Shown piece after piece: positions 44,471-52,938 of a stretch of DNA of 64,000 bases. Origin of the DNA: Flavobacterium sp. KJJ (GTDB lineage: Bacteria; Bacteroidota; Bacteroidia; Flavobacteriales; Flavobacteriaceae); contig NZ_JARP01000005.1 of NCBI RefSeq assembly GCF_000708595.2, forward strand, positions 1-64,000. The letters are read 5' to 3'. Numbering within the stretch: position 1 is the first letter of the stretch; each line of letters begins with the position of its first letter. The position numbers and the translations under genes were made by a program. Under the pieces are notes generated by a model that saw nothing but the letters and a program-made list of their open reading frames with translations, made no database searches and was not told the DNA's origin.

Positions 44471-45442
44471 CTAGTTTTGCGAAGCTGGTTTCCCTTTTCG
44501 GGTAGTAATAATAACGACTCCTTTTTTGCCTTTTTCGCCATATTTTGATGTGGCTTCTAAGTCTTGAAGAACCATAATGGTTTTAATTTCTTGTTTGTTT
44601 AAAGGTGCGTATGGACTTGTTGGATTTGGACCAAACAAATCATTTTCAGAATAATAAATGCTATCAATAATATATAAAGGAGAATCTAGCACAATAAGCG
44701 AATCTACATTTTCAGGTTTAAGATTCGGAAGTTCTTTCTCCAGCATTCTTTCTCGCTTTTCGTCATTGCTGTGTGTTAAAGCGTTCCCGTCAACAACAAT
44801 AAGCGGAGCACTTTTTTTAGCCATTTGAGGCGCTTCAGAATAGGCAGCTTTCGCTGATTCTCTTTGAATTGGTCTTGAATAACCAAAACTTTTTGCCTCT
44901 TTTGCTTTCGAAAGTGTTGTTTGTTGCTCTTCATTATCGGCATATCCTGATTGCACAGAAACTGGAGTGGCAACTTCATCGGCAACGATTACAGGATTTA
45001 CTCCATTTTTTCCTGTTGATTCAGAAAAACTGCCTTGCACTTCGCTTATGGCAACTTTTTGCTGTTCTTTAATTTGTTTATCTAAAACTTTTTCTGCTTC
45101 AGCTTTCGGAAGTATTGGTGAATCAGTTGAAACAAGAGCATTATCTTTTTCAGAAACTGGATTTTCAATTGCTTCTTTTTCTTTTTCATTTACTACAACT
45201 TCTGCCGCTGGAATTACCGTTGTTTTATTTGATTTTAAAAACTGAGAACCCAAAGAAATTAATAATAAAAGAGATGCTGCAATGGCGACTTTTTTCCATA
45301 ATGAAATCTTGTTTTTTGCTTCTTTTTTGTCGAGTTTATCTTCAACACGCGACCAGACTTTTTCCATTCCTGGAAAATCTTTTTGTTCTGAGTTTTGCGC
45401 GGCTTCTTTAAATTTATCGAATATTTTATCTTGATTGTCCAT
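44471..45442 (-). CDS. Membrane-anchored anti-sigma-like protein with plug motif
   Basis: This 323-aa protein begins with about 45 charged cytosolic residues, then a single membrane helix (about 48-66, VAIAASLLLLISLGSQFL) and a long Glu/Lys/Ser linker. The C-terminal part (about 210-320) has two plug-like segments: PLIVVDGNAL ... LKPENVDSLIVL, and PLYIIDSIYY ... MVLQDLEATSKYGEKG followed by GVVIITT. No zinc anti-sigma motif (HxxxCxxC) is seen. It starts 2 bases after the ECF sigma gene, so it is the natural candidate to hold that sigma factor; this is inference from position and topology. Confidence 0.75.
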   Translation of the reverse strand: MDNQDKIFDKFKEAAQNSEQKDFPGMEKVWSRVEDKLDKKEAKNKISLWKKVAIAASLLLLISLGSQFLKSNKTTVIPAAEVVVNEKEKEAIENPVSEKDNALVSTDSPILPKAEAEKVLDKQIKEQQKVAISEVQGSFSESTGKNGVNPVIVADEVATPVSVQSGYADNEEQQTTLSKAKEAKSFGYSRPIQRESAKAAYSEAPQMAKKSAPLIVVDGNALTHSNDEKRERMLEKELPNLKPENVDSLIVLDSPLYIIDSIYYSENDLFGPNPTSPYAPLNKQEIKTIMVLQDLEATSKYGEKGKKGVVIITTRKGKPASQN

Positions 45443-45444
45443 GA

Positions 45445-45981
45445 CTATTTTGCTTTTTGATAATACAATTTATTTACTAATTCCTTCAGCTTGGTTTTAG
45501 AAGCGTTCAATTGTGATTTTGATGTGCCTTCAGAAATGTTAAGCATGCTGGCTATTTCTTTATGTCCGTAACCTTCTATAACAAAAAGGTTAAAAACAGT
45601 TTTACAGCCGTCTGGAATGTGGTTTAATAAATTGAGTAAATCTTCTTCTTCTAACGAATTAATTTCTTCTGTAAAAGGCTGAGAAAGCAATTTGACATCA
45701 TCAAGATACATGTTGAAATTGGTGTTCTTCTTGATGGTCGCCAAACAGTGGTTGACGGTTATTTTGCGCGCCCAAGCCTCAAAAGCCTTAGCTTCTTTCA
45801 ACTGATCCAGTTTTGTGAAAATAGTATAGAAAGCGTCAGCCATGGCTTCTTCAATTTCTTCTTCCTTTTTCAGGTACCGTTTGCAAACGCGATACAATTT
45901 TGGAGCCATATGCTCATAAACCTGACGCTGTGCCTCGCGGTTCATTTTTTTGCAGTTAGAAATTTGAGTTTCGTTTATCAC
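45445..45981 (-). CDS. ECF-type RNA polymerase sigma factor
   Basis: This 178-aa sigma-70 family protein has region 2 (about 15-85, with EEIEEAMADAFYTIFTKLDQ and FEAWARKITVNHCL) and region 4 (about 120-175, with CKTVFNLFVIEGYGHKEIASML and a helix-turn-helix in ISEGTSKSQLNASKTKLKE). It directs RNA polymerase to a specific set of promoters. First gene of an operon with the anti-sigma-like and vWA genes. Confidence 0.92.
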   Translation of the reverse strand: MINETQISNCKKMNREAQRQVYEHMAPKLYRVCKRYLKKEEEIEEAMADAFYTIFTKLDQLKEAKAFEAWARKITVNHCLATIKKNTNFNMYLDDVKLLSQPFTEEINSLEEEDLLNLLNHIPDGCKTVFNLFVIEGYGHKEIASMLNISEGTSKSQLNASKTKLKELVNKLYYQKAK

Positions 45982-46142
45982 AATTGTTGTCTTTCTTATA
46001 TAGAGAGATAAAAAGATAAAAAGGTTGGGAAGGCGATGAAAAAAAGTTTAGAAATGGCGTTTATTTTTTAAAATTTATTTTTTGGAACTATATGTCATAT
46101 CTGTAAATGACACAAATACGTTTAATTTTGGTTATAATTAAT

Positions 46143-46223
46143 CTTTGCGAACCTCTGATAATTCTTTGTGAATCTCTGTGAAATAATTTTTACACAGAGA
46201 TTCACAAAGGTTACGCAAAGCTT
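46143..46223. repeat. Perfect 17-bp inverted repeat in a longer dyad
   Basis: CTTTGTGAATCTCTGTG (46164-46180) and CACAGAGATTCACAAAG (46193-46209) are exact inverted copies with a 12-base loop. Outer words CTTTGCGAACC and GGTTACGCAAAG continue the dyad. It is downstream of the minus-strand beta-propeller-like gene's neighbour region and upstream of the ECF operon, between genes on the same strand. Confidence 0.85.
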
Positions 46224-46238
46224 CACAGATAAAGAAAT

Positions 46239-47075
46239 CTAGTTAACTGGCAAACTCAATTTAAAAATCTTAGTTTCCAACAATTCCGTGTCATTATCTT
46301 CGCAAAGCAAAAACTCAATTTTGTTATTTTCTTTTTTGTAGAAAGTCAAACCTTCGAATTTATTGGTTGCCGTTATTTTTTGCGTGAAATCTATTTTCAT
46401 GGTTTTAAGATCAATTCGGCCAATAAAACTTCCTAGAATTTCGCCGTCATCATAAGTTGATTTTGTATCTTCTGCAGTAGAAAGAAAATAAATTTTGTCA
46501 TCGACTAAAATAGCATCGGTAAAACTAGAACGAACGCCTTTTATTTTTGGCAGTTTATAATTGGTAGCAACCAATGCAAATTCTTCTCCTAGACTTTTTG
46601 CGTGAATGGTAAAAATCGTGTTTTTATTTGAAATGCCATTTCCTCGATTGAATAAATACCAGTTTTCTCCATCGAAAATAGCACCTTCCAGATTAAAATC
46701 TTCTGGTTTTATAGATCCGAAATTTTGCATTACAGCATATAAATCGACAAGATTATTTTTTTGTAAAATGGTTTTAGTTTTGAGATCAAACTCAATCATT
46801 TTATTTCGGTTTTCTGTCGAGCCGGAACCAAAAACATAAAGTGTATCATTATGATGTGTAATCGATTCGAAATCGGGTTTTATATTTTTCGGAATATTTT
46901 GCGAAGGATTATCAATTAAAGGATGATGAGTTAATTGCTGATTCTGCATATTATATTCGTATAAGAATCCGCTATTGTCGCCAATAATGTAAAGTGCATC
47001 ATTATTATAAAATAATCCTGATGCAGAACCGATTCCGATGATTTGAAATAATATTTCTAATGTGAATTTTTCCAT
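46239..47075 (-). CDS. Hypothetical beta-propeller-like protein
   Basis: This 278-aa protein starts at the ATG at 47075 (MEKFTLEIL); an earlier in-frame start adds 16 residues. It contains repeated four-strand-like units with LYIIGDNSGFLYEYN, TLYVFGSGSTENRNKMIEFD, NWYLFNRGNG, KIYFLSTAEDT and LLCEDNDTELLETKIFKL. This suggests a beta-propeller, possibly related to the DUF6929 proteins of flavobacteria. No signal peptide and no catalytic motif are visible. Its role is unknown. Confidence 0.6.
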   Translation of the reverse strand: MEKFTLEILFQIIGIGSASGLFYNNDALYIIGDNSGFLYEYNMQNQQLTHHPLIDNPSQNIPKNIKPDFESITHHNDTLYVFGSGSTENRNKMIEFDLKTKTILQKNNLVDLYAVMQNFGSIKPEDFNLEGAIFDGENWYLFNRGNGISNKNTIFTIHAKSLGEEFALVATNYKLPKIKGVRSSFTDAILVDDKIYFLSTAEDTKSTYDDGEILGSFIGRIDLKTMKIDFTQKITATNKFEGLTFYKKENNKIEFLLCEDNDTELLETKIFKLSLPVN

Positions 47076-47298
47076 GAAATGTCTTTTTTTTTGAAAATAA
47101 ATACCTAGCCCTGATAGTCCCAAACTTTCGGGAGAAATACTTTAAGAAAGAATTATATTTTTTCTTGACAGAACAAAGTGATCGGAAGAAGCTCTTGTTA
47201 TGGCTTAAAAAAAACAATTTATTAAAAAAGTATTGCGATTAATAGCAGGAATATGCTTCGTAAAATTAGTATATTTATGATATATAAATTCAGAAAAT

Positions 47299-48177
47299 AT
47301 GAAGTCAATAGATCCAAAAGATTTTAAAGTTACAGATAAAATAAAATTATCCAAGATTCCGACTTTGCTGAAAGTAAAAGCCGATGATGAAGAAAAGGAA
47401 GCAAAACTCGATAAAGTTCAAGCAAAATTGAGCGATTTGCAAGACGTAATGTATGCGCACAATAGATATTCGGTTTTAATTTGTCTTCAAGGAATGGATA
47501 CTTCTGGGAAGGACAGTTTAATTAGAGAAGTTTTTAAAGAATTTAATCCGCGTGGAGTAGAAGTGTATAGTTTTAAAACACCAAATTCTAGTGAATTAGA
47601 GCACGATTATTTATGGCGACATTATATGGCACTTCCTGAAAAAGGAAAGTTTGCCATTTTTAATCGTACGCATTACGAGAATGTGCTGGTTACTCGGGTG
47701 CATCCGGAATTTATTTTGGCGGAGAATTTACCTGGAATAAATTCGGTTGAAGATATTACGCCTAAATTTTGGAAAAGAAGAATTGAGCAAATCAATAATT
47801 TTGAAAGTCATATTGCAGAAAACGGAACAATTGTAATGAAATTCTTTTTGCATTTAAGCAAAGAAGAGCAGCGTCAACGTTTATTGCGTCGTTTGGAAGA
47901 AGGTAAACACAATTGGAAATTTTCACCCGGCGATTTAAAAGAACGCGAACATTGGGATGAATACCAAGAATATTATGAAGAAGCAATAAACAAAACTTCG
48001 ACCGATCATGCGCCGTGGTACGTTATTCCTGCAGATGATAAAGAAATGGCCCGTTATATAGTTGCTAAAATTATTTGGGAAGAAATGCAAAAATACACAG
48101 ACATCAAAGAACCAGAATTAGATGATGAAATAAAAGCCAATTTTGAAATGTATAAAAAGGAGTTGGGAGAGAAATAG
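47299..48177 (+). CDS. Polyphosphate kinase 2 family protein
   Basis: This is a 292-aa PPK2 enzyme, which transfers phosphate between polyphosphate and nucleotides (GTP/ATP or AMP/ADP depending on class). Walker A-like CLQGMDTSGKDSLIR (about residues 59-73), the lid with RRLEEGKHNWKFSPGDLKER, and the Walker B region FAIFNRTHYENVLVTRVHP are intact. Single-domain length (about 290-300 aa) and the motifs fit the one-domain PPK2 group; the class is not certain from sequence alone. Confidence 0.9.
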   Translation: MKSIDPKDFKVTDKIKLSKIPTLLKVKADDEEKEAKLDKVQAKLSDLQDVMYAHNRYSVLICLQGMDTSGKDSLIREVFKEFNPRGVEVYSFKTPNSSELEHDYLWRHYMALPEKGKFAIFNRTHYENVLVTRVHPEFILAENLPGINSVEDITPKFWKRRIEQINNFESHIAENGTIVMKFFLHLSKEEQRQRLLRRLEEGKHNWKFSPGDLKEREHWDEYQEYYEEAINKTSTDHAPWYVIPADDKEMARYIVAKIIWEEMQKYTDIKEPELDDEIKANFEMYKKELGEK

Positions 48178-48230
48178 GATAATTAGATAATGGGTCAATT
48201 AGAAAATTAGATAACTTTTTACTGCATTTA

Positions 48231-48279
48231 AAAAAAAACTAACAGTCTCGAAGATTCGAGACCGTTAGTTTTTTTTTTA
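48231..48279. terminator. Terminator of ppk2
   Basis: ACTAACAGTCTCGAA with its partner TTCGAGACCGTTAGT (one mismatch) and a 10-base T run. A-run on the left gives a T run on the minus strand too. Confidence 0.9.
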
Positions 48280-48318
48280 TCTTAAATTCTCTATTTTGAA
48301 TTTGTCATAAAAACGAAA

Positions 48319-48346
48319 ACCCGGCAGACTATGCGATCTGCCGGGT
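48319..48346 (-). terminator. Terminator of the outer-membrane-barrel gene
   Basis: ACCCGGCAGA / TCTGCCGGGT stem with TTTT on the minus strand, 40 bases past the stop of the following gene. Confidence 0.85.
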
Positions 48347-48385
48347 GTTCATACCAAAAACAAAAAAATAAATTAAACCTGTATT

Positions 48386-48922
48386 TTATAAATCAAAACC
48401 ATATGCTAAACGTAGAGCAACTTGGTTGGTTTTGAATTTGTTGTAGTCCTCATAACGAACACTAATATCAATGTATTTGTTAGCGTATCCAATTCCTGGC
48501 GCCCATAAAAAAGTAGTTTGATCGTATCCGTTTGTAACGGCAAAACCAGCACCTACTTCACCTAATACATAAAATTGGTCTTCCCAAACGAAAGCTTTGA
48601 AACCAGCTTTTGCAGGAATAAATCCAAGGTCTTTTGCATCGACTCCATTTTCATCTTTTCCCATAAACAAATTGGTAAAACCAGTTGTTAATGTAAGTGA
48701 AGCTCTTTTAGTCAAATCGTATTGTAAACGAACATCTCCACCAAGAGACCAATCGTAAGCATTGTCGGTTGGCAAACCTCCGTTTAAACCAAACCCTAAT
48801 CTGAAACCTTGATCGTAATTTTTAACTTCGCTTTCTAATTGTGTGTCTTGAGCAAAAGTTGTGTTGGCAGATAATAAAGCTATAGCAGCTAGGCAGATAA
48901 ATTTTAGATTTCTCGATTTCAT
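48386..48922 (-). CDS. Outer-membrane beta-barrel protein
   Basis: This 178-aa protein has a signal peptide (LKFICLAAIALLSANTTFAQ) and alternating strands (GFRLGFGLNGGLP, VRLQYDLTKRASLTLTTGF, KAGFKAFVWEDQFYVLGEVG, VALRLAYGFDL) ending in a hydrophobic residue, typical of an 8-stranded barrel of the OmpX/outer-membrane-beta-barrel group. Role unknown. It has its own terminator and is followed (upstream) by repeat-like DNA. Confidence 0.78.
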   Translation of the reverse strand: MKSRNLKFICLAAIALLSANTTFAQDTQLESEVKNYDQGFRLGFGLNGGLPTDNAYDWSLGGDVRLQYDLTKRASLTLTTGFTNLFMGKDENGVDAKDLGFIPAKAGFKAFVWEDQFYVLGEVGAGFAVTNGYDQTTFLWAPGIGYANKYIDISVRYEDYNKFKTNQVALRLAYGFDL

Positions 48923-49115
48923 AATGACAATTTTTTTTGAATTATTAATAATGTAAAAGTAATATTGAGGTGTTTTGGTGTCGTTATATAATTTTTTGAA
49001 ATTGTTATATAATTTTGAAATTTGGAATTTGAGGTGGCAATTTTGAATTTCTATAGAGTTATTCTTAAAATTGGCTTATATTTTTAATAATAGGATAGAA
49101 TTCGACGCTTCTGAT

Positions 49116-49123
49116 TATCTTTG
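49116..49123 (+). promoter_or_regulatory. Candidate -7 box for the MATE gene
   Basis: TATCTTTG matches TAnnTTTG, 20 bases before the GTG start at 49144. No TTG at the right spacing. Confidence 0.5.
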
Positions 49124-49143
49124 CCGACTAAAAAAGAAGAAGC

Positions 49144-50529
49144 GTGAGTTTTAATCAATATACAAAGGAGTTCTCTTATAATTTAAGATTAGCATACCCC
49201 ATAATTTTAGGAATGGTCGGCCATACCTTAATAGGGATAGTCGATAATATTATGGTAGGGAAATTAGGAAGCACAGAACTTGCAGCTGTTTCTTTAGGAA
49301 ATAGTATGATTTTTATAGCCATGTCTTTAGGAATTGGTTTTTCTACAGCTATTACGCCAATAGTTGCAGAAGGCGATGCCGAAAAAAACGACACCAAAAT
49401 TCGTTCTGCTTTTCATCATGGCTTGTTTTTGTGTACCATTTTAGGATTGGTACTTTTTGGCGTTATTATTTTAGCAAAGCCAATTATGGAATTGCTGCAT
49501 CAGCCAGCAGATGTTATTGCACTTGCAAAACCATATTTAGGATGGGGTGCTTTTTCGTTGATTCCACTTATAATGTATCAGGGGTATAAACAATTTGCAG
49601 ACGGAATGTCGATGACAAAATATTCGATGTACGCAATGGTTATGGCAAATGTCCTGCATGTTGGTATTAATTATGTACTAATTTACGGTATATGGATTTT
49701 TCCCAAAATGGGTATTATCGGCGCGGCACTTGGAACTGTAATTTCGAGAATCTTCTTGGTAATGTTCATGCATATTATGCTGTCAAGAAGAAATGATTTA
49801 AAACGTTTCTTCAAAAATTTCAGCTTTGAAGAAATTAAAAAAGAAACAATTAAAAAAATAATAAGCATCGGGTTTCCCTCGGCGATGCAAATGCTTTTTG
49901 AAGTAGTATTATTTACTGCTTCGATCTGGCTTTGCGGGAATATTGGGAAAACGAGTCAGGCAGCAAATCAAATTGCTTTGAGTCTCGCTTCGATGACGTT
50001 TATGTTTGCCATGGGATTAAGTGTTACTTCTATGATTAGAGTGAGTAATCAAAGAGGATTGCAGGATTTTAAAAAATTAGTGGTTGTGGCGCGTTCGATT
50101 TTTTTGCTCGCTATTATTATAGAAACTGTTTTTGCTATTTTGTTTGTCGCTTTTCATGAATTCTTGCCGTATATCTTTTTGAATATGGAAAACGGAGGAC
50201 AGCTTTTAGATAACACAGAAGTAATAAGCATAGCTTCAAAATTATTATTAATTGCTGCTATTTTCCAGATTTCTGACGGAATTCAAGTAGTAGTTTTAGG
50301 CGCTTTGCGCGGTTTGCAGGATGTCAAGATTCCAATGTATATTACCTTTGTAGCGTATTGGGTTATTGGTTTTCCAATTTCGTATTATTTAGGAGAATAT
50401 ACAGATTGGAAGGCGGAAGGAGTCTGGATCGGACTTTTGGCAGGCTTAACTTCAGCAGCTGTCTTTTTATACATTCGTTTTCATTACCTGACAAAAAAAT
50501 TAATCCATAATTCAGTTTCAAATAGCTAA
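49144..50529 (+). CDS. MATE family multidrug efflux transporter
   Basis: This is a 461-aa inner-membrane antiporter of the MATE (NorM) family with about twelve membrane helices in two halves. AYPIILGMVGHTLIGIVDNIMVGKLGSTELAA opens the first half and IGFPSAMQMLFEVVLFTASIWL the second. It exports cationic drugs in exchange for Na+ or H+. The start is GTG at 49144 (GTG AGT TTT AAT), without a competing ATG. Substrate is unknown. Confidence 0.93.
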   Translation: MSFNQYTKEFSYNLRLAYPIILGMVGHTLIGIVDNIMVGKLGSTELAAVSLGNSMIFIAMSLGIGFSTAITPIVAEGDAEKNDTKIRSAFHHGLFLCTILGLVLFGVIILAKPIMELLHQPADVIALAKPYLGWGAFSLIPLIMYQGYKQFADGMSMTKYSMYAMVMANVLHVGINYVLIYGIWIFPKMGIIGAALGTVISRIFLVMFMHIMLSRRNDLKRFFKNFSFEEIKKETIKKIISIGFPSAMQMLFEVVLFTASIWLCGNIGKTSQAANQIALSLASMTFMFAMGLSVTSMIRVSNQRGLQDFKKLVVVARSIFLLAIIIETVFAILFVAFHEFLPYIFLNMENGGQLLDNTEVISIASKLLLIAAIFQISDGIQVVVLGALRGLQDVKIPMYITFVAYWVIGFPISYYLGEYTDWKAEGVWIGLLAGLTSAAVFLYIRFHYLTKKLIHNSVSNS

Positions 50530-50647
50530 ATTTGGAAGATTAAAAAAATTGAAAACCACAGATTAACTCGACTTACACAGATTTTAAAATCTTTTTAGTT
50601 CTTGTAATCTGTATCATTTTAAATAAATAAAACAAAAAATAAATAAA

Positions 50648-50875
50648 ATGGAATTACCTAAATTTTTACTTGGAGATAATACTGATTTTCCAGATGATAT
50701 TTTCATCATTCACCTTGACTATCCAAGATTTATCATCAACTTAAAAGATGATGAGGTTGAGTTTATGGAAGAAGCGGAAGATCTTGATGAAGCTGAATTA
50801 AATGCTGAAATGGAAGGCCTAATTGTTCTTGCAAATGAATTTTATGACAGAGAAATAAACCGTTACGAAGAGTAA
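50648..50875 (+). CDS. Small acidic conserved protein
   Basis: This 75-aa protein is strongly acidic from residue 33 onward (KDDEVEFMEEAEDLDEAE). It has no signal peptide or known motif. The N-terminus LPKFLLGDNTDFPDDIFIIHLDYPRF is hydrophobic-aromatic. A distinct start, stop and gene-like codon use between MATE and the LTA-synthase-like gene make it likely real. Confidence 0.65.
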   Translation: MELPKFLLGDNTDFPDDIFIIHLDYPRFIINLKDDEVEFMEEAEDLDEAELNAEMEGLIVLANEFYDREINRYEE

Positions 50876-50935
50876 AGACGCACAGCTGTGTGTCTTTATG
50901 ATACATTTAAATCAAAAAGATATTTAAATTTTCTA

Positions 50936-52870
50936 ATGAAAAAATTAAGTTTTTTAAAACCTATTTTTAATTTTATAGCAATCGGATTGCTTATTACGAC
51001 GCTAAGTCGAATAGTTTTATTCTTTATTTTTAAAGATAGAGTTGTCGAAACGCCAAATTTTTGGTACATTTTTCCAATCGGTCTTCGAATGGATTTGATT
51101 TTACTTTGTTATTTGTCTTTTTTACCAGCAGTTCTAATTACATTTTTACCAAATAAATGGCTGAAGTTTACCAATAACTTTCTGGTAATTTACAGTTTCT
51201 TATTTCTATTTCTGATTCTTTTTGTAGAATTGGCTTCGCCAGATTTTATAAAACAGTATGACACAAGACCAAATAAGATTTTTTTAGATTATCTTATTTA
51301 TCCAAAAGAAGTGGTTGGAATGCTTTTAAAAAGCTACCTGACTTCGATTATTGTTACTTTTCTAATCTTAGGAATTGCATTGTATTTTGCCTTCAAAAAA
51401 GGCAAGAAATACTTTTATACCACTAGTTCTGAATATATATTCAAATTATTGGTTTTTCCATTAGTAGCTTTTTTATTGTTTTTTGGTGCGCGTTCAAGTC
51501 TTACTTCAAAACGCCCAATTAACGCTAGTAATGCTGTTTTTTCAACAGATCAGTTGACGAATTGTTTGGGAATGAATTCATTTTACACGGTTGCATTTGC
51601 TGCTTATTCGATTAAAAACGAAGGAAACACGAAAATGTATGGTAAAATGGAGGAAGCCGAAGCTATTGCGCGTGTAAAAAAATACATGATCGCCGGTCCA
51701 AATGATTTTACAGATGCTGAAATTCCGTTTCTGCATGTGCAGCAGCCAGACTCTGTGATGAAAAAACCATATAACTTGGTAATTTTTTTACAAGAAAGCT
51801 TAGGTGCAGAATATGTTGGAATTTTAGGCGGAAAACCTTTAACGCCAGAATTTGATAAATTATCCAAAGAAGGAATGCTGTTTACTAATTTATATTGCAC
51901 AGGAACAAGAAGTGTGCGCGGAATTGAAGCGGTTGTAACTGGATTTTTGCCTTCGCCGTCTGAAAGTGTAGTTCGACTTGGAAATTCACAGCAAGGATTT
52001 TTTACGCTTGCTGACGCCTTAAAACAAAAAGGTTATGATACCAGTTTTATTTACGGAGGAATGGCAAATTTTGATAATATGGCTTCGTTTTTCAACGGAA
52101 ATGGTTTTCAGGATATTGTTGATCAGGAAGATTTCGAATCTGATGGAAATAAATATGCTTTTAAAGGAACCTGGGGCTATTCTGATGAAGATTTAGTAAC
52201 GAAAGCAAATAATTATTTTAAAGCTAAAGGTGATAAACCATTCTTTTCTTTAATGTTTTCAACATCAAATCATGAGCCGTTTGAATATCCGGCTGGAAGA
52301 ATAAAACCTTATGACAAGAAACCGGCAACGGTAAACAACGCCATGAAATATGCTGATTTCTCCATTGGAAAATTCTTCGAAATGGCGAAGAAAGAAGCTT
52401 ATTTTAAAAACACGATTTTCATCGTTATTGCAGATCATAACACCAGAACTTACGGAAAGAATTTAGTACCAATTAATAAATTTCATATTCCAGCATTAAT
52501 TATGGGGCCTGGAGTTCCAAAAGGAGAAGTTTACAGTAAATTAGCCAGCCAAATTGATATTCCGCCAACTTTATTAAGTTATTTGGGACTTTCGTTTGAA
52601 ACGCCAATGGTAGGAAGAAATTTAAGCAAACTAGATCCGAAAATTCAAGGAAGATCTATTATGCAGTTTAATGATATAAATGCTTTTAGAGTCGAAAATC
52701 AAGTTGTAATTATGCAGCCCAATTTGAAACCGCTGCAGTTTGAAATTAAAAATGATACGACTTTAATTCCGATGAAATTAAATGAAGAATTAGCAAAAGA
52801 TGCTTTGGCACATGTAATTACAGCAGGGAATTTATACAAAGAAAATAAATATAAGCTTAGGTCAAAATAA
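50936..52870 (+). CDS. LTA-synthase-family sulfatase-like membrane protein
   Basis: This protein (644 aa from ATG 50936; an upstream start at 50888 is less likely) has five N-terminal membrane helices (up to about residue 200) and a periplasmic sulfatase/phosphoglycerol-transferase domain (about 280-620). The nucleophilic threonine is in CTGTRSVRGIEAV, and metal-binding regions include VIFLQESLG, TSNHEPF and IVIADHNTRT. Gram-negative members (MdoB or EptA-like relatives) transfer phosphoglycerol or phosphoethanolamine to glycans or lipids. The donor and acceptor are unknown. Confidence 0.88.
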   Translation: MKKLSFLKPIFNFIAIGLLITTLSRIVLFFIFKDRVVETPNFWYIFPIGLRMDLILLCYLSFLPAVLITFLPNKWLKFTNNFLVIYSFLFLFLILFVELASPDFIKQYDTRPNKIFLDYLIYPKEVVGMLLKSYLTSIIVTFLILGIALYFAFKKGKKYFYTTSSEYIFKLLVFPLVAFLLFFGARSSLTSKRPINASNAVFSTDQLTNCLGMNSFYTVAFAAYSIKNEGNTKMYGKMEEAEAIARVKKYMIAGPNDFTDAEIPFLHVQQPDSVMKKPYNLVIFLQESLGAEYVGILGGKPLTPEFDKLSKEGMLFTNLYCTGTRSVRGIEAVVTGFLPSPSESVVRLGNSQQGFFTLADALKQKGYDTSFIYGGMANFDNMASFFNGNGFQDIVDQEDFESDGNKYAFKGTWGYSDEDLVTKANNYFKAKGDKPFFSLMFSTSNHEPFEYPAGRIKPYDKKPATVNNAMKYADFSIGKFFEMAKKEAYFKNTIFIVIADHNTRTYGKNLVPINKFHIPALIMGPGVPKGEVYSKLASQIDIPPTLLSYLGLSFETPMVGRNLSKLDPKIQGRSIMQFNDINAFRVENQVVIMQPNLKPLQFEIKNDTTLIPMKLNEELAKDALAHVITAGNLYKENKYKLRSK

Positions 52871-52938
52871 GGTTCAAAGACTCAAAGTTGCAAAGGCACA
52901 AAGGTTTTACTCTGAACCTTTGTCACTTTGAGCCTTTA
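52871..52938. repeat. Intergenic dyad of CAAAGG/CCTTTG words
   Basis: CAAAGGCACAAAGGTT (52891-52906) faces AACCTTTGTCACTTTG (52915-52930) at 13 of 16 positions. Copies of TTCAAAG and GCAAAGG precede it. The right arm, 52910-52937, is almost the same as 33875-33902. Convergent genes flank it, so it could terminate both. Confidence 0.8.
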
